From Acanthaster planci (lineage: Eukaryota; Echinodermata; Asteroidea; Valvatida; Acanthasteridae), in the NCBI RefSeq assembly GCF_001949145.1, contig NW_019091521.1:822710-884709 (forward strand): DNA of 62,000 bases, written 5' to 3'. The notes under the pieces were generated by a model that did not search any database, was not told the DNA's origin, and was given only the letters and a program-made list of their open reading frames with translations. The position numbers and the translations under genes were made by a program. Positions 38,301 to 50,300 of the stretch are shown piece by piece. Every line of letters begins with the position of its first letter. The first letter of the stretch is position 1.

Positions 38301-41300
38301 CCGGGGCCCGGTGTGTGCACAGCACGCGGCCGGCCCCCTGCGCGTTGATTGGAAAGGCAAACAGATCTCAGCCCGTGTAAGTTGTAACGAGCTGGATATT
38401 TCTCACTCGCGTGGCACTGTTAAGGGTGCTCTAGGCTCCCTGGTCACTGGTTGCCAAACAATTCCAATTGATTTCTTCCCCCTCCCATCTTCTTCCACAG
38501 TTGTTGTCCCGTGAAGCCGCTTTATCAGCGACCCGTTGTCCCGGGAACAAGCTAATTAATTTAGCCATGTTTACCCTCCAGGCGTCAAGGAAATGGTCAG
38601 GCGCTGCTATGCGCAAATCGCGGAGGTAGATGATCGGGCCACTCCGAGTAGCTTGTTTTTGCATCTTTGGAGCAATTTTACAGAAAAATGACCCAAAAAA
38701 ATCCAATTTGTAGAACCCCTTGTTGTCAAAGAATTGAATACATGTACAAAAATGGAATTGATGTGGGACGGTTCCCATCCCGGTAATCTTCTCTCAGAAA
38801 ACACTGTTACTTTTTATTTTTAGAGGATTTTTTTCAGCCATCACAGCTTGTGGAATTATTAATATTCATATAGGGCTATGGTAACAACGTAGTTCTGACG
38901 GATTTGCACGAGAACTCAAGGAAGTCTCCAGAATACCGACTGTTATTTGTACCGAACCTGAAATATAGTGGATAATTCCTAGTCGGCGTTCCGAGGGTGC
39001 AGTGGAATGGCCGTGTTCAGAACGCACTCCTGAATAGAAAGTCATGTTCTGAGTGCAGCGCGTTGAAAGCTAATGACTCGGGAGTACTTGGTAGATTTCT
39101 GGAGACATACTTTAAATTTGTTCGCGAGGTCGGTATCAATTCCGGAAGAAACACTGTATACGACGCGTGCATGACCGGCCTCGGTTACGACTGAACATCT
39201 TATCGGGAAGACGGGGGAAAACCAAAACAGAAAACAAAAGACGTATAGACACCAGCCGTAATCCCAGACATAATAAAAAACGGCTGGTTTCCCTTCTGTG
39301 ACCCTAAGTAATATTACTCTGCGATTTTTACAAAGATGAAATTAAAGTCCCCCCCCGTCACTCTCGTTGACCCTAGCTATTGGTAAAAATGAAGTCTATC
39401 CAATGAGTGCTCGACCAAAATTACGTCATGCCTTCACCCTTTCAAGCGCACTGAAGGCGGTAAGAGCGAGCGAAAGATTACACCTTTGCTCACACACTCT
39501 TGATTTCACTCTTCTGGAGATCGAGGGCTCTCTGAGACTGAGGGGACTTACTCTCGTCCCAGTACCTTGATATAGTGATCCACGGTCTGTACTTGGCGTC
39601 AATGTCTGGGGTTTCTGGCTGGTGCTTCCAGACAGGTTTAGCTTATGGGTGTGGGCATCGACCAGACAGTCTCCAAACTGCAAAACCTGTATAATATTTC
39701 CTGACAGTACTCATGTAGAGAATCGAAAGTGACAGGACTCTGTCATCTTCAACCGTGCTCTCTTAGCAATATGCGAAATCCGACTGGTGAATTTCAAATA
39801 AACTTTTTCAGACATGAGGTGTTCTTGTTTTGTGCATGTTGTGTTTCGTTTCAATAATCTGAAAGCCAGAGCTTCGAAAGTAATAATGAGCTCCGCTTCG
39901 CGGTCGCCCGGTCTTCCGCTGTGCACTCGGCCCCTGGGGCCACTCCAGGGGCAGGAAAATACTTACACGGTGCATTATATAGATTCAGTTTGTGGGATCA
40001 GCCTACTTCGTGATTTAACTTGACCCATTTCTGTCTCATCCCCCTTCTACCTTCGGATGGTTTTCATTTCCAAGGACGGCGATCGAGGTAGGGGGTGTCT
40101 GCCCGGGTCACCTAAATCAGGATACCGGGCCTCTAATGGTGGAACTCGCTGTTGATTTTGAAATTGAATCCCATTAGCGAGTAAGCGTAAGCGATTAATT
40201 TTGTTGTTTCAGTCTACCGCGAGGAGACGGGAGTTTTGTTGTGGTGCAGCCGGGACCACTCTTCTTGGTATTCTTGACTTCAGCTCTTGACGGTTGGAAT
40301 GTTTATTCTACCCGCCTAATGTTCTCCCAACCAGTGTTGTATTTGAGTCCATGACTTGTGATGGACTTGCAGGACAGGGACTTGTGATGGACTCGAATAC
40401 AACACTGCTCCCAACTCAATGTTCTATGTCTTGTCTGTCTTCTTTTTTTGGGGGGGGATTTCGCTCTCTGTAGCAAACGTTGTCCTTGGTTCTGGAGTTC
40501 ATTGCTTTCCACAGAACAAAAATATATTTTTTAAATAACTTGATGATAAAAACGATCGCGTAATCATAGCAGTCCAATATATAGAATTTCCCCCAAATTA
40601 ACCATACTAAACCAATCTGAATGATGACTTCCGGCGGATTTTTCAGGAGGCCAGAGTTTCGACGTGAATGTTCCCTTATGACCATGCCCCCGCTATTAAT
40701 ACATGGTATATCTTTTCTTCCAACTTAGGATGGCCCTACTGATTTTAATATAAATTCGCCCTGTGTCCCCATCGGTACACACATCACAGCCCCGTAGAGA
40801 CATCATACGGTCCCCAGTGGGGAGTTCACACCTCAACGTGATAGATTTGGCGCTGCACAAACTCAAGCAAATCGTCTCAGCCATGACTGTCATGCTATAG
40901 TGACATGTTTGGTTTTCTGAAGCCTGATGTTTGCCGCTTCGAGCGTCGTCGTGACGCTGGGTATATTGTTGTAATATTGGAATTGGTTCTACTTGGATTG
41001 TGTCCTGATCGAAGGAACGCGTCCCAATAAAACCCGCGTCATTTCTTATTGCCGTTGTAAATTAATGCCAATCCAAATGAAAGGTATGAAGTGTACGTTG
41101 ACTGGAGAAAAAAACCCCAATGATCAGAAGTTGATATTTCAGTTTCAGAAGGAGCCTTGAAACCAGGGAAGTCTACACAGTGCATCGATCAGCAGATGTG
41201 TTTGACAGACGAATGCGTCGAGGCAGGTACGTATACCTCCATGAACTGGTTTTGCTTGCGCATGAGCTGAATGATTTCTTGGCATTCCTGTGAATTTTCG

Positions 41301-44300
41301 AAAGAAAGGCATCCTGTAATTTGGACTGATTGTAGATTGTTCACAGATTCTCTAAATTCTTGTCAAGCCATAGTTACCTGACTGCAATTGTATAAGGCAG
41401 AGTCCAGATGAGTCGGCTGCGATTGGGACTGTGCGTCAACGAGAAGTGGCTATACTGGCTTCCACAGGCCTGCGTGCCACTTCTTTAGCCACAGTCGGAC
41501 AAATCCTGGTAACCAGAAATGCTGGCTGCCTGGTTCTAAACTATCGACTCAGCCAGATTCACTGCCGGTCGTTACCAAGGTTCTTGGGCACCCTCGCTGC
41601 GCTTTAAGTCTTGTTCCTTTGGTCTCTCTCCTGCAGCCGCTGGTTTGCTTCTCAACATGAACCCCAAGGTAGACCCGTGCAAAGACTTCTTTGAGTACTC
41701 GTGCGGCGGCTGGACGAAGAGTCGGGTCATCCCCGAAGGGAGCAGCAAGCTCACCGCCACCACGGAGCTCAAGAATCGGTTAGAACTGAACTGTAAAGGT
41801 AATTGCCTGTGGTGGGGAAATGTGAACACATGACGTCTCAGAAGCTGGGCGTGGTTTCACAGTGTTTAAAATTCCCACCAACTTAACCCCTTGAGAGGAA
41901 ATTAATAGAAGCAAATTACGAAAATAGACTGAGCTGCGTAAGGAGCTCCAAATGCATATTTTCGTCGTGGTTGGCGATTGCAATAGCGAGGGAGCTCACG
42001 GGAACTGATTAAAAGCTCATAGTCCAGCATGCCAATATAAAGGCGCCTTTCCGTAATGCCCTTCGTTTGCGTCAAAGCGTTTCGTATGTATGCGTCAATA
42101 TCGCTCTTGATGTGGGGTCAAACGCAACGCATGCTTGCGTTATGTGAATGGAGTCGACTTTTGTGTCCGTGAATTTGAAATATTGAATTTATGATGTTTT
42201 TGACATGGTTATACGTATTTATGGTTAGTTTGAAATACTTCACGTGAACTAAAGGTTTCAATTCTGTTAACCTTAAATGGACAATGAAGGGATTCCTGCA
42301 TTATCTTTGACTGCAGAGTATTGTCGCTGCATGCCCGTTTCCTTCCCATTTTTGTAGGACTGGTCGAAAGTGACGTCACTGACGATGACATCGAAGCAAT
42401 AGCGAAGACCAAGTACTTTTACCAGGCTTGCATGGACGAAGGTAAGCTGGGATTTGAGGAGACAGGAACATGGATAGAGGGGAAGGGGAAGGTCAGAGGT
42501 CAAATGTGGAAAAGAAAACTAAGGAGGACACAAGTTTCTCTGTGCAATTTTTACACTACTGGACTTAGGAGTGACTGGATTCATTCAACCTTATTACCCA
42601 GTCCAGAGGGTATGAAATTGGACGATAAGGTCCGGTAAGGGTTGTTAGCCTCGGGCTTATTTATCTTGTTCAATCGATGTCTTCTTTTGGGTCGTTGTAA
42701 CAAGAGTTGCACCGATGTATAGATAATGTTAGAAGCCTCATTGTCTCGGCTTCTGGACATAAAATGGCTACTGCTCACTAGTGATACACGCATCCTTTCT
42801 CGTTCCGTACTAAGGCGTTCATACATGATGACGGCTGATGTTGCTGAATTTACCATGACCCTATCGCGTCCTCAAGCGGTGTGACAGCTCTGGCAGAGTA
42901 AATGCTTACGTTAATGACAATGTAGAAATACAGGTTTACACGTAGCAAGCGCTTCCCGAAATTTATCCACCTTGTCCGTTTTTTGTTCTTCAGAAAGGAT
43001 CAGCAGCAGGGGTTTTGAACCCCTGTGGACCCTTATTGCTAAGTTCGGCGGCTGGCCGCTGATGAACGACACGTCGTTCGACGAGTCGACCTGGAACCTG
43101 GAAGACACGCTGGCGAAGATGTACTCCGAGACCGAGCAGAATTTTTTCTTCTCCAACTACATAGGCATCGATCCACAAAACAACGAAATGCACATATACA
43201 TTGTAAGTATAGGCACAGTCGGATTAAAAGATCTACAAACACTGCAACCAGGGACTGAATGACAATACGACCCTCTTGAAAATTGGTTGTGCAAAATGTG
43301 CCTTTTATGAGGGAAAATGTGACTCCAGCAAAGGCTGGTACACTTTTACAAATGAACGCTATTGCTTCATGCACGCAGTCTATCCATGGGCGGAGTTTTG
43401 TTGTCCCATGGGGGAGAGAGTGACTTCTGAAAGGTCATCCTTGTGGGGAGCGTTGCACGGCCCTGCAAGGGTTCCTGCAATCTGCGGGAGGCTACGGGTG
43501 GGCGTCAGTGAGTTTAACAGTGGGAGGGATGATTATGTTGGTATATTCCCCAGGTAAAAAATAGGGGGATATATCTCCCCATCCACCGGGATAACTGCCC
43601 GTAGGTCTGCCAGAAACGGTTGTTTGGAGCATGGGGCGCGCAACTGTTATTCTCTGAGGGAACGCTTGATTAGAAAATATAAAAACAGGCGCTCTTGGTG
43701 CATTGATTCGTTTTGCGGCAGAAGGTGCAAACTCGATGGAAAAGAACCAATTACTCATAAGAGGATAACAGTATCAAGAGTTTTCCTCTGTTGCATCGGC
43801 TCCTAATCGACAGAATGTATAAATCATTGTCTTGTCTTTCTCTGTTGAGACAACAAATTTTTTTCTTTGCAGATTGATCAGACGCGTACGTTACTGAGTC
43901 AGGAGGATTTCATGGTCGCAAACTTTTCACACAAGGTGCGTTGTGTCTTTAACAGCAGTAAGTCCTTGGTATAGCCTTTCATGTTCATTTTTCCAGAGAA
44001 ATCCGAGTTTCGTTTTGGGCACCAGAGGCCTACGTGGTTTCCCTGTTCACAGGGAAACCACCCTGTTTGGTTAGTCAGAGCTTTGTAGTGTTTTTCCTAT
44101 TCGCTTTTTACTCCGACTACAAACAGAATGTGGTAGCCTACAGAGAATACATGGAGGCCGTCGCCTTGGAGTTGAGCCTTGCCAGTGAGGATGAAGTGCG
44201 CCACCAAGTGCTCGACATGCTACGCTTTGAAGAGAAGCTCATAAACGTAAGTCGTGTTCAGAAGAAGAGGATAAAATAAGATGGAAAAATAAGCTTGGAG

Positions 44301-47300
44301 AGGAGAAACAGCTCTGAGCAGTGTAGTGCTCCTTATAGTGCACGGTCAATACCTCCCTCTTTTTTACAGTTTCAGCGGTGGTAAATTTGAATGTCTGTAA
44401 ATTTCTATCGTTTCTCTCTCTCTTTTTTTTTGGCCGGGACCAAATTTTACAGATTAAAATTCCCAGGGGGCCCAGCAGAGTCGTTTTGAAACGGTACAAA
44501 AAGCTGACGGTCGGGGACCTACAGAATTCGATTCCACAGGTATGTGTAGTGAATGTTTCTTCAGGACGACACATGGAGTGGCGGGGTGTACCCATTTCAC
44601 AACTTAATGGGTCGGTTGCAGTCGAGTCCCCCCTTAAAAGTTGCAGCTGAGGCTAGTTGACAGTTCGGCTGTATCGTCCTGCTTTGAAAGTGTTTGAACC
44701 CTCATGCGTAAATACCTTAGAAATGTTCCTTGGCTGTTCAGCATCTACAGAGATACAAATTAACAGGAGGTTTTTGCATTTGGCCGAATTTTTTTTTAAT
44801 TACGTAATAACAAAAAATTGGATCCACAGAGTAGCCAGTCCGATCTGCGCAACGTAATCGTCACTTGATTATGCTGGACGCAAGTTTCTTTCTTTTTTTC
44901 AAACAGTTCAACTGGTCAAGATATTTTGACGCCATCGTGAGTCCCAGTTTTAATGACACAGAGCTGTTGGGGACCTACAGCCTTGATTACCTAAAGAGAC
45001 TAGGGACAGTTCTCCATGAAACACCCACTAGGTATGTGTACGAATCTCAGTCCATACAGTGCGGCGCTAACCCAACCAGCATGGGGGACTTACTGACAAA
45101 TAATACACCCAGCTTCGGGCCCGTTTAGGGCTAGCCCAACTCTTTGAGTGTGCCTGTAAGAGGGTTGTTGGCACTGCATGCCAACACAAACAGTACATTT
45201 TACACATAGCTAAATCTTCCGAAACAGTTGTTACTTCAGTAGATATTTTGCTGTGGTCCTAAATTTGGGTACAATTTGATCTGGAAGTGTTTATTACATT
45301 CAAAAGGTATTTTCTTAGATTGATTGTGACCATTCCTTTTTTTCTTGTGACCAACGCTGTTTACATCCATTTCAATACATATGGAGCCCATATTATAAAG
45401 CATCAAGTCAAAATGTTCGCCCTTTGAGCAGAATGCACGTAGAAAAGGATTAGTTTGCAGGGATAAATGAAGCGCACGTTTGCGCCGGTCTGGTAGTCTC
45501 ACTCTCAGCCGTTTTATTATTTTTTAAATCACATTTCCAGAACAATAGCAAATTTCCTGATGTGGAAGCTAGTCCATGAAAGTATCCTTCTCCTTGGGCG
45601 GAAATCTCGCAAGCTTCGGGAGGAGTTTTTGTACCTGGTGGAGGGCGAGCATGGGGAGGGGCCCCGGTGGAAACAGTGCGTGACAATGACCGCCAATCGA
45701 ATGAGCAGCGGCATGTCCACCATGTTCATCCAGAAGTACTTCGGACAGCAGAGCAAAACCATGGTAGGCTAACGTGTTCGAGGATGTAGGTGGAGTTGGT
45801 GTGATTTTTCTCCATCGCTGAAAGCTTTTATATATCTTTCTCACGGGTCGCCATCTTTTCGGGAAATTACTGCAACCGCATATGCAGCGTCGTCAGGTGC
45901 GTGTGTGCGTAATTGTACAAAAATGCATGCGTGCTGATCCACGACAATGCTGCCAATTCGCGTCTCGGCGATTTTGCATGCAAACAGCACGTGGCGATCT
46001 GTAGGAAGTGACGTCATAAGGAGAGAGACCTATTATTGTCGAACATGTCATTGCTGTTGTAGATGTGTAATTGTTGGATTTAGCTCCTCGGCATATTTCA
46101 AAATTAATTGTTTGATGCTTTGTTATCGGTGATGTAGCTGTCGTTTGTTGCCCGGCGTTGTTGTGTTAGCGGGAGATTTAAGATGCCTGAAGGCGGCTCG
46201 GACATATCCGCCCATGTGACCGTTTGGCCATTGTTTGCGTCAAACTTGAGCTATAATGAGAGCATACTCAGATCGACCCAATCAGTAGACTAAGGCCGTG
46301 TATGAAACGGGCTACCAGAGCTACGGCTACGTCTACTGTCTGCGCACATTGCCAATGGAGCGAAGACTATAGACCTGGTTCTAGACAACAGATTTGGATG
46401 CAACTTCATACGGGCTATTCGCAATAGTGCGCCTCAAAGAGTTTGTAATGCGTTGACCAATCAGGCTGCGCGAAATCTGTCGACCCAATACGCGTTCGAA
46501 GAGTGTCGACAGATTTCACGCGTTGTGATTGGCCAACGTATTGCAAACTCTTGGAGGCGCATCATTGTGAACAGTGAATCACCGGAGCTTTTTATAGAGA
46601 GAGAAGCGCCACTAACTTCCGACCTAGGAGCCAAACTGACCGTCCATTATTGTTTGTAGTACATCATGCAGTATTGATGTTGGTTCCAACAACTGAGACG
46701 TAGCTCTCTCCATGAACAGCTCTGGAACCGGTATATTTGCCGCCACCAAGCTCGTGTCTCAAAAGTCTCCCTTTGCTTATTAAGTTGTCCTTGCGTAGAC
46801 ACAGTTGTCGTGGCCGTTGCTGCCTTTGTTGGGTTGTGGTCAGGTTTGGGAATTAGTCTTGACTGACCTTAGTTTTGTTTCAACTTTGAGGTTTTTTGGT
46901 AGCGTGTCATTGCCCAGCGCCCACTACAATGCACATGGAAATTGCCTCTGCACTAGGAACTCCTTCCCAGATATATTAAACCAATTGGAACAACCTGGTC
47001 CAAGACTGGCACTTCTTTTAATTTTTGGAGGCAGGCTCTCCAGATGATTTCCAAACTCAGAGAGGCTGTGCAAGAAACTCTAAATGAAACCAAATGGATG
47101 GACGAACCAACAAAAGCAAGAGCTATTGAAAAGGTGCGGTATATATATAGTCCCATGTAATTATCTTAATTTCGATCTCTCATCAAACGACTATGAAGGA
47201 TGCCTGGGAGTCTGTAGAAGTTGATAAACTTTGACCCTCCCGGCAATACCGCCAGATTTTTCTGAGGCCACGTTCGATCAGTGAACCCATGTCAGGATTT

Positions 47301-50300
47301 GGCCTGGTTCCCAGGTTGCATTTAATGCACTGGTTACCAGGCAAAATCCTGCCCCTGTTTGACAACTTGTGGCTGGTTGGTCTTGGCCTATATTCTAGCC
47401 TTTACTATGGACAAACAACAATCATAGCTAGCCAGTACGGTGCGGCTAATGACAAAGGCCTTGAAGTTCGTGTTACCAGCCGAGCATCTATGGTGCACTG
47501 CGAGTCTGGTGCCACGGGCGCCCTGACTAAAGGCTGCCTATGTTCTGGTTCAGCCGTGGGCGTACGCCTACCGTTGTCACTTAACTGGTTCTGTGACTGC
47601 CTCATAATCATATTACAGGCACAAATCGGCAAAGATTCTGAATTCCCACATTAAACAAATCGTCCCTGCCCCCAGTCCCTGTCCCCGTCTGCATGTGCGA
47701 AACGTGATACTCAAGGAAGACATAACATGGCCTGAAAATGCGGTTTCACTGTCGAACCCGAAACTGAATTGACATGGTTTATACAGGTTTCAGAAAACTC
47801 TTGCGGCAATCAATGAAATTAGATCCCCCTTTAAAATACCGATTAAAATTTTAATGTTACTCAGATGTTATAACACACGTACAACTGTCATAATATTTAT
47901 ATTGATGAAAAGTGGTATACCGAGAACGAAAAACATAAGGGAGAAGCACTGGGTTTTTAACGGCAAGTCAAATCCTAGAGATAAATTTCGATTTTAACTT
48001 AAAATTTAAGTAATGTGATACACTTTTCCCGCCAGTAATGAACTCCAGATTCTTTTTGAAAACGGCAAGACGAATTAAGTTTGCCACCGCAGGTCAATGT
48101 TTAGTGGGTATACATTTTCTAGTAATATGTTTTGTATTTTGAAATTTGTTTGTTTGTGAAGCTCTTAGCCATTCGTGAGCAGGTTGGATTCGACGAAACT
48201 GTGAATAACTACACGGTACTGGAGCAAGACTATAACGATGTGAGTAGGCTGTTTTTCCCCCTTTTACTCATTCACCTGCCACCCACCCACCCAACCCTTG
48301 TTTTGCCGATCGTTGAGCCAGTCCATTAACTCAAGGTCAACGCTGACTATTTGCTCGTCGCCCAACGCCCGAATAGGGCGCTGGGAAGCGCTGATGGCCT
48401 TGCACGGATTTTAGTGAAGGAAATACGTCACACGGGGTCACAGCTAACGACGCACACACCATTGTGAAATAATTTATGCCAGCCGCGCGAACTCGTTCAA
48501 TGCGCAACACAAACGGTTGTTATCAATTCAATATTTTTTCCTATTTCTTCGTCATTGCTGAAAATATTCTCACTGCACTTTATTAACTTCATCCAAAAAT
48601 TGATCAAGATAATCAATGATTTGAAATATATCGCCAAAATACACGTGATCAGTGATACTCAGAAGATAAATTACCCCACCGTGACTGTACTAATGAAGGC
48701 CATGTTTTTTTCATATAGCTGACACTTTGCCCGTGCCAAAGTATTGCCATTGGTAAACCAAACAATAATTTTTATAACATTTATGCACACATGACAGTGT
48801 ACCAAACTGTCGGACTTAAGCCAGACTTGTTCAGCAAATATAACAGAACTAACACCTGGACCTACATTGGCGACCAAGTTAAAATGAAGATAGTGTTAAT
48901 GCTAAATCTGTTCAGATAAGGTATACAATACTGGACCAATGCTATTGTTCCTTGAGGCGTAAGTTTCGTAGCAGGTGCTGTTTCTGTTTACAAAAGCCAG
49001 TACTTAAATATCTACCTGTTGTTTTCGCAGGTGGAAATCTCCTCCCAGCATTATTTCGAAAACGTCTTCGAGACGCTTAAAAATGACGTGAAATTTATGC
49101 TGAAAAACTTCAGGCGGGCAGTCAACACGGACCGGTATCGGTAGGCCTATTGTGCTTGATTTTGTATACTTGTCAAGCCGAATGAATAAATACCTTGCTC
49201 TTTATGGTTCTGGCCCACAACCAACTGATTATCATGACACTGGCATCTTCAGAAAATCGATCATCGCGCCATACCCATCAGGAGCGACTGGCCCATTAAC
49301 TATTTCAGTATTTCAGTCTTCTGTAGTAAAAAGCACGGTTGCAACATCATTTACGAATGGGCCTACACGGGCTGTTCCTAGTTCAACAGCTAGCCTAACC
49401 ACCCAGCCAGGTATAACCGAACATCAACGGTACTATCCGAAAGTGCCGAATATAGACGAGACGACTTCGGAGTATTTGCCTATTTCTGGAAAACTGCAGG
49501 AATTCCTCCAGTCTTGGTCACGTGGACATTGGGTGATACCGAAACCTTGATTCGTAGAGTAGGCTAGTCAGAATCGTCGGGTCTGGTTTCCAGACTAGTA
49601 TATCGTCTGCAATGAAGGAGACTTCCAGACGCTTGGCGGCAGCAGACACAATGGTCCTTTTGGTCGATGTGAGCATGCGCGTGCAGTTCTAGGTATGCGT
49701 GTTAGTGCCGAGCCCGTGCACTACCGCGAAAAGGGACCTATTTGTCTGCCGCTATCATGCGTCTTAAAATCTCCCATTGCTGATAAAATAGGGCAGATTT
49801 TGTCGCAGTCTCTCATGATGACAACTGGTAACAAAATTGTATAAACATTTGTCCTTTGCTTAGGTGGAGTAAGCTTTTTCCGCCATACAAGGCAAACGCG
49901 GGCTACCAGTATGCCCTGAATCAAATCAGTAAGTTTTTGTACCATGTCTCGTTGATCTGCTCATGACCATAACGCCAAGCACGAGAATGTTTGACTCAAG
50001 GCTAAATACCAACAACGTGCTTTTTTATAAGTGTGGCAGCTTTATTTAAAGAGCAACATCAAAGGAAAACATGTTTCTCTGATTGTATATGTTCAAATAA
50101 ATATGGAAGCAATCAAATCGAACGCAGTGTCATTTGTCTTCGGATCTCAACTATAACAAGCTACAAAAGGCTTTTTTTCTGTTCATGCCAAGATGCGAAT
50201 TCTGAACATGCTGAATGTAGATTGCGTAATTCTGAAAAAATAGAGAAAATGAGGGAAACCTTCGCCCTGTGTTGGTAGTGGATAAACCCTTGTGCATGTC

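Larger units (their letters stand above)
20371..41148 (+). other. Intron 1 of the neprilysin-like gene (20.8 kb)
   Basis: It separates the signal anchor exon from the ectodomain exons. I found no second gene inside: the open frames are short, unspliced and without family features. It holds repeats at 26.1, 31.9, 33.6, 36.5 and 40.3 kb and a CpG-dense patch near 38.3 kb. Confidence 0.7.

Noticed and set aside
49152-49550. 132-codon Ser/Thr-rich plus-strand frame in intron 13
   Set aside because: It begins just after exon 13 with no acceptor or family match. Ser/Thr richness alone is not evidence.
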